Shown here: piece after piece, positions 41,660-48,707 of the stretch
Position numbering within the stretch: position 1 is the stretch's first letter
Layout: every line of letters begins with the position of its first letter
DNA from: Streptomyces sp. CA-278952
Lineage (GTDB): Bacteria; Actinomycetota; Actinomycetes; Streptomycetales; Streptomycetaceae
Length of the DNA: 64,000 nucleotides
Direction of reading: 5' to 3'
NCBI RefSeq assembly: GCF_028747205.1
Contig: NZ_CP112880.1
Location: 4,712,001 to 4,776,000, forward strand
Program-made: the position numbers and the translations under genes
The notes under the pieces: model-generated
Told to the model about the DNA's origin: nothing
The model's database searches: none
Seen by the model: only the letters and a program-made list of their open reading frames with translations

Positions 41660-42880
41660 GTGAAGCACAGCAGGAAGAAGAACGCGCGCAGATACATCGT
41701 GGCCGCCTCGATCGGCGCCCTTCTGTCGGCCGGAGTCGCCACAGGGGCCTACGCCGGGGCGCCGACGGAGCCCTCGGCGCCCTCGGCTCCGGCGTACCAG
41801 CCGGAGATGGTGAAGGCACTCGCCACCACCCTGGGTGTCAGCGAGAAGGCCGCCGTGCGGCGGCTGGACCGCGAGGCCGACCAGCAGGACCGGTTCGCGG
41901 AGCTGCGGAAGGACCGGGTCCACACGCTCGGGGCCTTCTTCGCCAAGGACGGTTCGCTGATCGTCAACGCCGCCGACGCCGAAGCGGCGAAGGACGTCCG
42001 GGCCGCGGGGCTCACGGCCCGCGTCCCCGAGCGCGGCGAGAGCGAGCTCGACCGGATCAAGGCACAGCTCGACGCCAAGGCGCTCAAGAGCGCCCCGGCC
42101 GGAGTGTCCGCGTGGTCCGTCGACCTCGCTTCGGACACCGTGACCGTCGAGGTCAACGGCGACTCCGACGCCGCGACCCGCAGCTTCCTCAAGGCGGCGA
42201 AGAGCAACGGCGACGCCGTACGCGTCGTGAAGGGCCAGGAGAAGCTGGAGACCCAGGCCGTCGTTCCGCCCGGCAGCCGGATGACCTTCAACGGCTACCT
42301 GTGCTCCGTCGGTTACGGTGCCAAGGACCGCAGTGGCAGGCAGGTGCTCGTGACCGCCGGGCACTGCATCGAGGACCTGCCGGCCCTGGCCTACAACGGC
42401 ACCCGGTTCGCCAAGGGCACCCACACCCGGTTCGCGCTGGGCACCCGCAGTGTGGACATGGGCATCGCGGCCGTCGACGCCGGCCACTCGATCGGCCTCG
42501 ACGTCACCACGTACGGCCGGGCCGGCACCGTCCCGGTCAAGGGCAGCAAGCGCGCCCCGTCGGGCGCGGCGCTCTGCAAGTCCGGTCAGACCACCCAGTG
42601 GACCTGCGGCCGGGTCGGCTCGTACAACGTCAGCGTCACCTACACCGACCGGAACGGCGGTCCGGACACCGTCGTGACCGGCCTGGCGAGCTCCAGCGTC
42701 TGCACCCAGGGAGGGGACAGCGGAGGCGCGTACATCTCCGGTGACCAGGCCCAGGGCATGACGTCCGGCGGTCCCAGCAACCAGCGCTGCAACGGTCAGG
42801 TCAACTCGCCCGGCTCCTCCTACTTCCAGCCGCTCGACGACGCCCTCGCGTACTACGGGCTGACCCTCAACACCAAGTAG
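41660..42880 (+). CDS. Secreted S1 serine protease with propeptide (streptogrisin-like)
   Basis: The 406-residue precursor has a Sec signal peptide (KKNARRYIVAASIGALLSAG, cleavage near AYA/G), an alpha-lytic-type propeptide to about residue 205, and an S1 domain. The catalytic triad is His235 in TAGHC, Asp266 in VDMGIA, and Ser354 in GDSGG. Cys pairs occur at YLCS/GHC, LCK/TCG and VCT/RCN, as in streptogrisins. GTG at 41660 has GGAAGGA about 5 bases upstream. Role: extracellular proteolysis. A convergent terminator follows. Confidence 0.92.
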   Translation: MKHSRKKNARRYIVAASIGALLSAGVATGAYAGAPTEPSAPSAPAYQPEMVKALATTLGVSEKAAVRRLDREADQQDRFAELRKDRVHTLGAFFAKDGSLIVNAADAEAAKDVRAAGLTARVPERGESELDRIKAQLDAKALKSAPAGVSAWSVDLASDTVTVEVNGDSDAATRSFLKAAKSNGDAVRVVKGQEKLETQAVVPPGSRMTFNGYLCSVGYGAKDRSGRQVLVTAGHCIEDLPALAYNGTRFAKGTHTRFALGTRSVDMGIAAVDAGHSIGLDVTTYGRAGTVPVKGSKRAPSGAALCKSGQTTQWTCGRVGSYNVSVTYTDRNGGPDTVVTGLASSSVCTQGGDSGGAYISGDQAQGMTSGGPSNQRCNGQVNSPGSSYFQPLDDALAYYGLTLNTK

Positions 42881-42935
42881 CAGCACTACGTAGCAGCACC
42901 ACAGATCCGACCGGCCAAGGCCACCCCCCCAGACG

Positions 42936-42970
42936 CGGGAGGCCGTCCACTCATCCTGGGCGGTCTCCCG
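42936..42970. terminator. Convergent imperfect hairpin terminator
   Basis: CGGGAGGCCGTCC (from 42936) pairs imperfectly with GGGCGGTCTCCCG (to 42970) around ACTCATCCT. It lies between the protease and HTH-regulator genes and overlaps the last codons of the latter. Confidence 0.6.
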
Positions 42971-44114
42971 TTCCCCTTGTTCCCGTCCCGTAGTCCCACG
43001 CCACCCCGTGGACGCCGGGCTTGCACCGGGAGGTGAGGACATGGACGTCGTGCGATTCGCTCAGCGGGATGCGCCGCCGGGCGCGGGGCGGGGCGCCGAC
43101 CTTTTCGCGGACGTAGCGGTGGCAGTCCGACGGCAGGGCGCCGGGGTGGAAGAAGACCTGCTGGAGGTATTCGTGGAGGTTCGTCCGCGACCAGCGTTCG
43201 TAGTGGGTGGCAGGCGTTTCGGACGGGCTCACCTCGACCGCGTAACTCACCACCGTGGTGTCCAGTTTGGCCAGCTCCCGGCCGAAATGGATCTCCAGCA
43301 CCAGGGATTTGAGCCCCTTCAGATAGGTGGCCTCGGCGAGGCGGCCGCAGCTGACCCTGATGTCGACCGGCTCGGCCGCCTCGTCGTCGAAGCTGAGCAC
43401 GAAGATCGCCCGGTCGGCCCCCGCCCGGCTGGCCCGCAGCACGTTCGTGGTGGAGATCGCGCTCAGTGTGCCGCTCTCTCCCATCCTCACGATGTCGTGG
43501 ACCATCAGGGAGCTGGTCTCCTGGTTGAAGTGGCGGAAGCGCGCGCCGAGCGCCTTCTCCACCACCGAGTCCTCGCCGAGGATCTGGAGCGCCGCCCCCT
43601 CCGCGCCGGGCGGGGTGATCCGGCCGCGCGGGCGGCGCGGTCCGAGCAGCGAGCGCAGGGCTCCGGCGGGCAGTTCCAGGATCTCCTCCAGCACCTCCAC
43701 CGCGCGCAGGGACCGGGCGCGTTCGGGCTGGCTGCGGCCGCGCTGCCAGCTGCTGAGGGTGGCCTGGCTGATGGTGATGCCGCGCATCCTGAGCCGTTCG
43801 CTCACCCGCTCCAGGGACAGCCCGCGGCGGTTCAGAGCTTCCCGCAGCGCCCCGGGGAAGGTGTCGGCGCCGGTCGCCGCCGCGTGCAGGGCCGAGGTGG
43901 TGATGGCCTCGCCCGTCCGCGCCGCGGTGGCGTGCGCCTCGGGGGCTTGCGCTGCGGGGGCCTGTGCTTCGATGACCTGTGCCTCGGTGGCCTGTGTCGC
44001 GGCGGCGTGTGCTTCGGTGGCCTGCGCTGCGGTGGGGTCCGGACCGGTGGAGTCGCTCGCTCCGATGCCCGTGGCCTCCGGCAGCGTGACGTCGGTGTCC
44101 GTATCGCTCGACAT
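42951..44114 (-). CDS. HTH (XRE-like) regulator with Ala/Thr-rich linker
   Basis: The 387-residue protein starts with ~70 low-complexity residues of repeats such as ATEAQ and AAAQAPEAHA, then an HTH region FPGALREALNRRGLSLERVSERL and ITISQATLSSWQRGRSQPER, and a ~220-residue C-terminal part (FRHFNQETSSLMVHDIVRMG, ERWSRTNLHEYLQQVFFHPG) of unrecognised fold. ATG at 44114 has GGGAGG about 4 bases upstream. It is divergent from the ECF-CAP fusion gene 148 bp away, so mutual regulation is plausible. Confidence 0.75.
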   Translation of the reverse strand: MSSDTDTDVTLPEATGIGASDSTGPDPTAAQATEAHAAATQATEAQVIEAQAPAAQAPEAHATAARTGEAITTSALHAAATGADTFPGALREALNRRGLSLERVSERLRMRGITISQATLSSWQRGRSQPERARSLRAVEVLEEILELPAGALRSLLGPRRPRGRITPPGAEGAALQILGEDSVVEKALGARFRHFNQETSSLMVHDIVRMGESGTLSAISTTNVLRASRAGADRAIFVLSFDDEAAEPVDIRVSCGRLAEATYLKGLKSLVLEIHFGRELAKLDTTVVSYAVEVSPSETPATHYERWSRTNLHEYLQQVFFHPGALPSDCHRYVREKVGAPPRARRRIPLSESHDVHVLTSRCKPGVHGVAWDYGTGTRGTGDRPG

Positions 44115-44262
44115 GTTCCTCCCGTTCCCGGCACTCTCACGGCGGGACGGCCTACGGGCCCCCGCATACTGGTTGACCACCGGGCGGGGGACGGATAACA
44201 AAACCCTCAGGGGTGACCTGTCCCACATCCGGGTGGCGAACCGAACGAAGGGCGTGAACGGC

Positions 44263-45786
44263 GTGGACAGCACCGCTCTGGTCATCGCGGCGAGGGAGGG
44301 CGACCGGGCCGCCGGGGAACGGCTGGCAGCCCAGTACCTCCCGCTGGTCTACAACGTCGTCGGGCGCGCCCTCAACGGCCATCCGGACGTGGACGACGTG
44401 GTGCAGGAGACCATGCTCCGGGCGCTGTCCGGACTGCCCTCGCTGCGTGATCCGGCCCGCTTCCGCTCCTGGCTCGTCGCCATCGCCATGAACCAGGTCC
44501 GCACCCGCTGGTCCGGCCTCGGCCACCGCCCGGCCCCGCTGGAGGCGACCGATGAGCCCGCCGACCCCGCCGCCGACTTCGTCGACCTGACGATCCTGCG
44601 CCTGGAACTCTCCGGCCAGCGGCGCGAGACGGCCGAGGCCACCCGTTGGCTGGACGACTCCGAGCGCGACGTGCTGTCCCTGTGGTGGCTGGAGACGACC
44701 GGCGACCTCACCCGGTCCGAACTCGCCGAGGCGCTCGGACTTTCCCCGCAGCACGCCGCCGTACGCGTCCAGCGGGTGAAGAACCAGCTCGACATCGGCC
44801 GCGCGGTCGTCCGGGCCCTGGCGTCCGACCCCCGCTGCCCGGCCCTGGAGGACCTGCTGGGCGACTGGGACGGTACGCCGACGCCGCTGTGGCGCAAGCG
44901 GATCGCCCGCCATGTACGCGGCTGCGCCTCCTGCTCCGACGGCAGTGCGGGGCTGGTTCCGCCGGAGGGTCTGCTCTCCGGGCTCGCCCTGGTGGTGCCG
45001 CTCTACGACAGCGGGCAGCAGGCGGCGGTGGCCTTCGCCTCATCGGCGGCCCCGGCCGCCGCGTCCGCCCCCGCAGCCGCGTACGCACCGCCAGCCTCCG
45101 CACCTTCCGCCTCCGGCGCGTTCTCGGCGGGGAAGGCGGCGGGGCTCATAGCCGGCGCGGCCGCCGTGACCGCCCTCGCCGTCCTGATCTGGCCCTCCGC
45201 CCCCGCCCCGCCCGCGTCACGGGGCGGGGGCGTCACGTACAGCCCCTCGCCCCCGCCGCCCGCGGCCGCCCCCGCCGAGCCGCTTCCGGCTCCCTCCACG
45301 GCCTCGACCTCGCCCTCGCCGACGCCGAGCCGTACGGCCGCCTCCCGGCCGCCCACCGTCGCCCCGTCGCCCTCCGCCCCACCCGAGCCCGCCGAGCCGC
45401 GCCCGCGCCCGGAAGCGGGCGTGGTCACCCGGGTCAACACCCTGCGCGCCGCGAACGGCTGCCCGGAGCTGGAGACCGACCCCCGGCTGACCGGGGTGGC
45501 GCAGCGGCACTCCGAGGACATGGCCGCGCACAACTACTTCGACCACACGGATTCCTCGGGCCGGGGCGCGGGCGACCGGGTCGATGCCACGGGCTACGAC
45601 TGGTCGGCTGTCGGGGAGACCATCGCGACCGGCATGAGCGATCCGGCGGCGGTCGTCGAGGAGTGGCGCAACAGCCCGGGCCGCAACGGCGACATCTTCA
45701 ACTGCGATTTCGTCCACGTGGGCGTGGGCATCGCCGACTCCCCGCGCGGCCCCTACTGGACCCAGGTGCTGGCCACCCCGCGCTGA
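44263..45786 (+). CDS. ECF sigma factor fused to zinc finger, TM and CAP domain
   Basis: The 507-residue polypeptide combines four modules. Residues ~1-175 are an ECF sigma factor: region 2 with DVDDVVQETMLRALSGLPSL and ARFRSWLVAIAMNQVRTRW, and region 4 with LTRSELAEALGLSPQHAAVR. Residues ~205-225 hold an HxxxCxxC zinc-finger motif (ARHVRGCASC) as in ZAS anti-sigma factors. One TM helix (GLIAGAAAVTALAVLIW) lies near 295-312. A Pro/Ser linker leads to an extracellular CAP/SCP domain (VNTLRAANGCPELETDPRL, HNYFDHTDSSG). Start is GTG 44263, with 44254 as alternative. Inferred: membrane-tethered sigma factor released or activated by an outside cue. Confidence 0.82.
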   Translation: MDSTALVIAAREGDRAAGERLAAQYLPLVYNVVGRALNGHPDVDDVVQETMLRALSGLPSLRDPARFRSWLVAIAMNQVRTRWSGLGHRPAPLEATDEPADPAADFVDLTILRLELSGQRRETAEATRWLDDSERDVLSLWWLETTGDLTRSELAEALGLSPQHAAVRVQRVKNQLDIGRAVVRALASDPRCPALEDLLGDWDGTPTPLWRKRIARHVRGCASCSDGSAGLVPPEGLLSGLALVVPLYDSGQQAAVAFASSAAPAAASAPAAAYAPPASAPSASGAFSAGKAAGLIAGAAAVTALAVLIWPSAPAPPASRGGGVTYSPSPPPPAAAPAEPLPAPSTASTSPSPTPSRTAASRPPTVAPSPSAPPEPAEPRPRPEAGVVTRVNTLRAANGCPELETDPRLTGVAQRHSEDMAAHNYFDHTDSSGRGAGDRVDATGYDWSAVGETIATGMSDPAAVVEEWRNSPGRNGDIFNCDFVHVGVGIADSPRGPYWTQVLATPR

Positions 45787-45830
45787 GCGGCCCGGCCGAT
45801 TGTCAGTGGCGGGTGCCAGACTCGGTCGGC

Positions 45831-46292
45831 ATGGAGAACAACGTGCTTCTCAGGGATGTCGAACCAGCGGACCTGGAGTTTTTCCTCGCGTACGAGCACG
45901 ACCCGGAGGCGGTCCGGAGATCGCGCTTCCCGCCGCGCGAGCGGGAGGCGTTCATGGCGCACTGGACGTCGAAGGTGCTGGGGGACCCCGCCAACCTCGT
46001 GCAGACGGTCGACGTGGACGGCGAGACGGCCGGGAACATCGTGGCCTGGTGGGACGGCGAGCGGCGCTACGTCGGTTATTGGTTCGGCCGCGCGTACTGG
46101 GGCCGGGGCATCGGCACCCGGGCGTTGGACGCGTTCCTGGAGCGGGAGACGGCCCGCCCGTTGTACGCGGACCCCGCCGCCGGGAACACCGGCTCGATAC
46201 GCCTGCTGGAGAAGTGCGGGTTCACCGCGACCGGCACAGTGCGGCACGGGGAGGACGAGCATGTGGTCCTGGTGCTCGGCGGGGGCGGCTGA
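45831..46292 (+). CDS. GNAT-family N-acetyltransferase
   Basis: The 153-residue protein has the RimJ-like layout: LLRDVEPADLEFFLAYEHDP, YVGYWFGRAYWGRGIGTRALDAFL (acetyl-CoA-binding Q/RxxGxG/A-type loop), then NTGSIRLLEKCGFTATG. No clear ribosome-binding site precedes ATG 45831, so it may be leaderless. The substrate is unknown. It converges on a second, unrelated GNAT. Confidence 0.85.
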   Translation: MENNVLLRDVEPADLEFFLAYEHDPEAVRRSRFPPREREAFMAHWTSKVLGDPANLVQTVDVDGETAGNIVAWWDGERRYVGYWFGRAYWGRGIGTRALDAFLERETARPLYADPAAGNTGSIRLLEKCGFTATGTVRHGEDEHVVLVLGGGG

Positions 46293-46341
46293 GCTACCGC
46301 CCCGCCGGGCAGGCCGGCTTCCCGCCGGACGGGGAGCCGGG

Positions 46342-46833
46342 TCAGGCTCCGGGCCGCTGGAGCGGCTTGGCCATGCAGATGCTGCTCTCGTACCCCCGGT
46401 AGTGGCCGAACTTCTCGCAGACCGTGTAGCCGCTCGACGCGTACAGCGCGATGGCCTCGGGCTGCTGGTCGCCGGTCTCCAGGACCATCCGGACCCGGCC
46501 GGCGGCGCGCGCGTCCTCCTCCAGGGCGGCCAGCATCCGCCGGGCCAGGCCCCTGCCGCGCCCCTCGGGTATCACGAACATCCGCTTGATCTCGGCGTCG
46601 CCGTCCCAGTAGCCCTCGTCGTTGCGGTCCTGGGTCCGCCAGCCGCCGGTCGCCACCGGGCGGTCCAGCTCGTCGTAGGCGAGCAGGTACAGGCCGCGTG
46701 GTGGAAGGAACATCGAGGGGTCGAGCGGTGTGAGATCGCCCCCATCGCCGTAGCGCTCGTCGTATTCGAGCTGCACCTGGTCGTTGAGTTTGACGGCATC
46801 GGGGTGGTCGAAAGGGCGAGTCTGAATAATCAT
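46342..46833 (-). CDS. GNAT-family N-acetyltransferase
   Basis: The 163-residue protein shows LYLLAYDELDRPVATGGWRT, AEIKRMFVIPEGRGRGLARRML with the RGRGLA pyrophosphate loop, and LETGDQQPEAIALYASSGY. On its strand TACGAT sits 7 bases before the ATG with no ribosome-binding site, suggesting leaderless transcription. It is divergent from exonuclease III with an AT-rich intergenic region. The substrate is unknown. Confidence 0.86.
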   Translation of the reverse strand: MIIQTRPFDHPDAVKLNDQVQLEYDERYGDGGDLTPLDPSMFLPPRGLYLLAYDELDRPVATGGWRTQDRNDEGYWDGDAEIKRMFVIPEGRGRGLARRMLAALEEDARAAGRVRMVLETGDQQPEAIALYASSGYTVCEKFGHYRGYESSICMAKPLQRPGA

Positions 46834-46883
46834 GCTAAATATCGTACATCTATGCGTAGGGGTGGAGTGGGTACTGTTTCGGG

Positions 46884-46959
46884 ATGCTCACAGTGACCTC
46901 AGTCAGTGAGCTACGAACGCTCGTGAAGATGGGGAGCATGTTTTGCTCACAGTGACCTC
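46884..46959. repeat. 16-bp direct repeat duplicating the exonuclease III start
   Basis: TGCTCACAGTGACCTC occurs at 46885-46900 and again at 46944-46959, spaced 59 bases. In the first copy it is preceded by A, giving an ATG; in the second it is preceded by T, giving the TTG start of the real gene. The first copy's frame runs ATG CTC ACA GTG ACC and then diverges, so it is a decapitated duplicate of the gene start. Confidence 0.8.
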
Positions 46960-47758
46960 CGTGAATGTTAATGGGCTCCGCGCCGCCGCCAAGAAGGGCT
47001 TCGTCGAGTGGCTGGCGGGGACCGACGCCGATGTGCTCTGCCTCCAGGAAGTGCGGGCCGAGCTCGCCCAGCTGCCCGAAGGGGTGGGCACCCCCGAAGG
47101 GTGGCACGCCGTCCACGCGCCCGCCGCCGCCAAGGGCCGCGCCGGCGTCTCGCTCTACTCGCGGCAGGCCCCCGAGCGGGTCCAGATCGGCTTCGGCGGC
47201 TTCGGGGTCCCCGGGGCGGAGGAGTTCGACGCGAGCGGCCGGTACGTGGAGATCGACCTCCCGGGTGTCACCGTCGCGAGCCTGTACCTGCCCTCCGGCG
47301 AGGTCGGCACCGAGCGTCAGGACGAGAAGGAGCGCTTCATGGCCGCCTTCCTGCCCTACCTCCAAGGGCTGAAGACGCGGGCCGCAGCGGCCGGCCGCGA
47401 GGTCGTGGTCTGCGGCGACTGGAACATCGCCCACCAGGAGGCGGACCTCAAGAACTGGAAGGCCAACCGCAAGAGCTCCGGCTTCCTCCCCGAGGAGCGC
47501 GCCTGGCTGACCCGGGTCCTGGAGGAGGCCGCGTACGTGGACGTCGTGCGGGCGCTGCACCCGGAGGTCGAGGGGCCGTACAGCTGGTGGTCGTACCGGG
47601 GGCGGGCCTTCGACAACGACAGCGGCTGGCGCATCGACTACCAGATGGCGACCCCGGGGCTGGCCGGGCGTGCGGTGAAGGCCTGGGTGGAGCGGGCGGC
47701 CACGCACGGCGAGCGCTGGAGCGACCACGCGCCGGTGACGGTCGTCTACGAGCGGTAG
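46943..47758 (+). CDS. Exodeoxyribonuclease III (ExoA/XthA family)
   Basis: The 271-residue enzyme shows TSVNVNGLRAAAKKGFVEWL, LCLQEVRAE (catalytic Glu), VVCGDWNIAHQEADLKNWK (catalytic Asp/Asn), GWRIDYQMATP and the terminal WSDHAPVTV with the catalytic Asp-His. These are the exonuclease III/AP endonuclease motifs. It acts in base-excision repair. TTG at 46943 is the start, with GGGGAG 6 bases upstream. Confidence 0.93.
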   Translation: MLTVTSVNVNGLRAAAKKGFVEWLAGTDADVLCLQEVRAELAQLPEGVGTPEGWHAVHAPAAAKGRAGVSLYSRQAPERVQIGFGGFGVPGAEEFDASGRYVEIDLPGVTVASLYLPSGEVGTERQDEKERFMAAFLPYLQGLKTRAAAAGREVVVCGDWNIAHQEADLKNWKANRKSSGFLPEERAWLTRVLEEAAYVDVVRALHPEVEGPYSWWSYRGRAFDNDSGWRIDYQMATPGLAGRAVKAWVERAATHGERWSDHAPVTVVYER

Positions 47759-47783
47759 GCGCCCGGTCGGTGCCCGGGGGTCT

Positions 47784-47885
47784 CCGGTGGGCACCCCGAG
47801 AGCCCCGCCGACACCCCGGAGAACTCGGTAGGCGCGCCGGAGAGCCCGGTGGGCACCCCGGAGAGCCCCGTCGGCACCCCGGGGA
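47784..47885. repeat. 21-bp tandem repeat, about 5 copies
   Basis: Units with core GGCACCCCGGAGAGCCC recur with period 20-21 at about 47790, 47810, 47831, 47852 and 47873 in the convergent gap between exonuclease III and the MerR gene. Copies differ at several bases. Confidence 0.8.
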
Positions 47886-47894
47886 AGGGGTGCG

Positions 47895-48572
47895 TCAGTC
47901 GGACTTCGGGGGCTGTGTCCCGTCCTCGCGGCGCAGCCTCCGGTCGAGGGCCATGGACAGCTCGGCGTCCACCACCGCGCGGGCCAGTGGCCGGAGTTGG
48001 GCCGGTTCGGTCTCCTTGGTGTGGGCATGCAGTACCCGTACGAAGATCTCGGCGAGCGCGTCCGCGTGCTCGCGGACGCGGCGGCCCGAGGAGAGCACCG
48101 TGGACAGCGGCACCCCTTCCCGTACGAGCTCGGCCGACACCTCCAGCAGGCGGCGGCTGATGTGTACGATCTCGTCCCCGTCCGTGGCGAGATAGCCCAA
48201 ATCCAGTGCGGTGGCGAGGTTCTCGGGCGTGACCTCGCCCTCGAAGTAGTCCGCGAGCTGCTCCGGGGTGAGGCGGACCGGGGTCTCCTCGGTCGGTTCG
48301 CCCAGGCCCAGCACCTCGGCGACATCGCGGCCGCTCTCGAAGGTGGCCGCCAGGTCGGCGATGCCGTTGAGGGTGTGGCCGCGCTCCAGCAGGCCCGTGA
48401 TGGTCCGCAGCCGGGCCAGGTGGTGGTCGTCGTACCAGGCGATGCGGCCCTCGCGGCGAGGCGGTGGAATCAGCCCGCGCTCCCGGTAGAAGCGCAGGGT
48501 CCGCACGGTGATGCCGGCCTCCCGGGCCAACTCCTCCATGCGGTATTCGCGGTGCTCGCGTCCTTCGGCCAC
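47895..48572 (-). CDS. MerR-family transcriptional regulator
   Basis: The 225-residue protein has the MerR DNA-binding domain EYRMEELAREAGITVRTLRFYRERGLIPPP with wing REGRIAWYDDHHLARLR, and a C-terminal helical part (VHISRRLLEVSAELVREGVP) similar to regulators beside flavin monooxygenases. GTG at 48572 is used. It is divergent from the monooxygenase operon at 48708, with two related palindromes between, so it probably controls that operon. The ligand is unknown. Confidence 0.88.
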   Translation of the reverse strand: MAEGREHREYRMEELAREAGITVRTLRFYRERGLIPPPRREGRIAWYDDHHLARLRTITGLLERGHTLNGIADLAATFESGRDVAEVLGLGEPTEETPVRLTPEQLADYFEGEVTPENLATALDLGYLATDGDEIVHISRRLLEVSAELVREGVPLSTVLSSGRRVREHADALAEIFVRVLHAHTKETEPAQLRPLARAVVDAELSMALDRRLRREDGTQPPKSD

Positions 48573-48589
48573 AGGGGCACCCTATGTTG

Positions 48590-48632
48590 TACCGCCGGTA
48601 ACTTTCCTCGGTCCGCCCCCTACCGATCGGTA
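48590..48632. promoter_or_regulatory. Two TACCG/CGGTA palindromes, candidate operators
   Basis: TACCG-C-CGGTA (48590-48600) and TACCG-AT-CGGTA (48621-48632) share identical arms and are about 31 bases apart between the divergent MerR and monooxygenase genes. A further dyad GCCAG-TGATTG-CTGGC lies at about 48660-48675. Shared arms imply one regulator bound at two sites. Confidence 0.6.
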
Positions 48633-48707
48633 CGGTCCTGCTCTACTCTCCGAACAATGCCAGTGATTGCTGGCAGAGTCGTGTGACGTACCGCGGGAGG
48701 CGGCAGC

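Noticed and set aside
46834..46860. AT-rich stretch between the GNAT and exonuclease III as a LexA box
   Set aside because: It does not contain the GAAC/GTTC half-sites of the actinobacterial SOS box.
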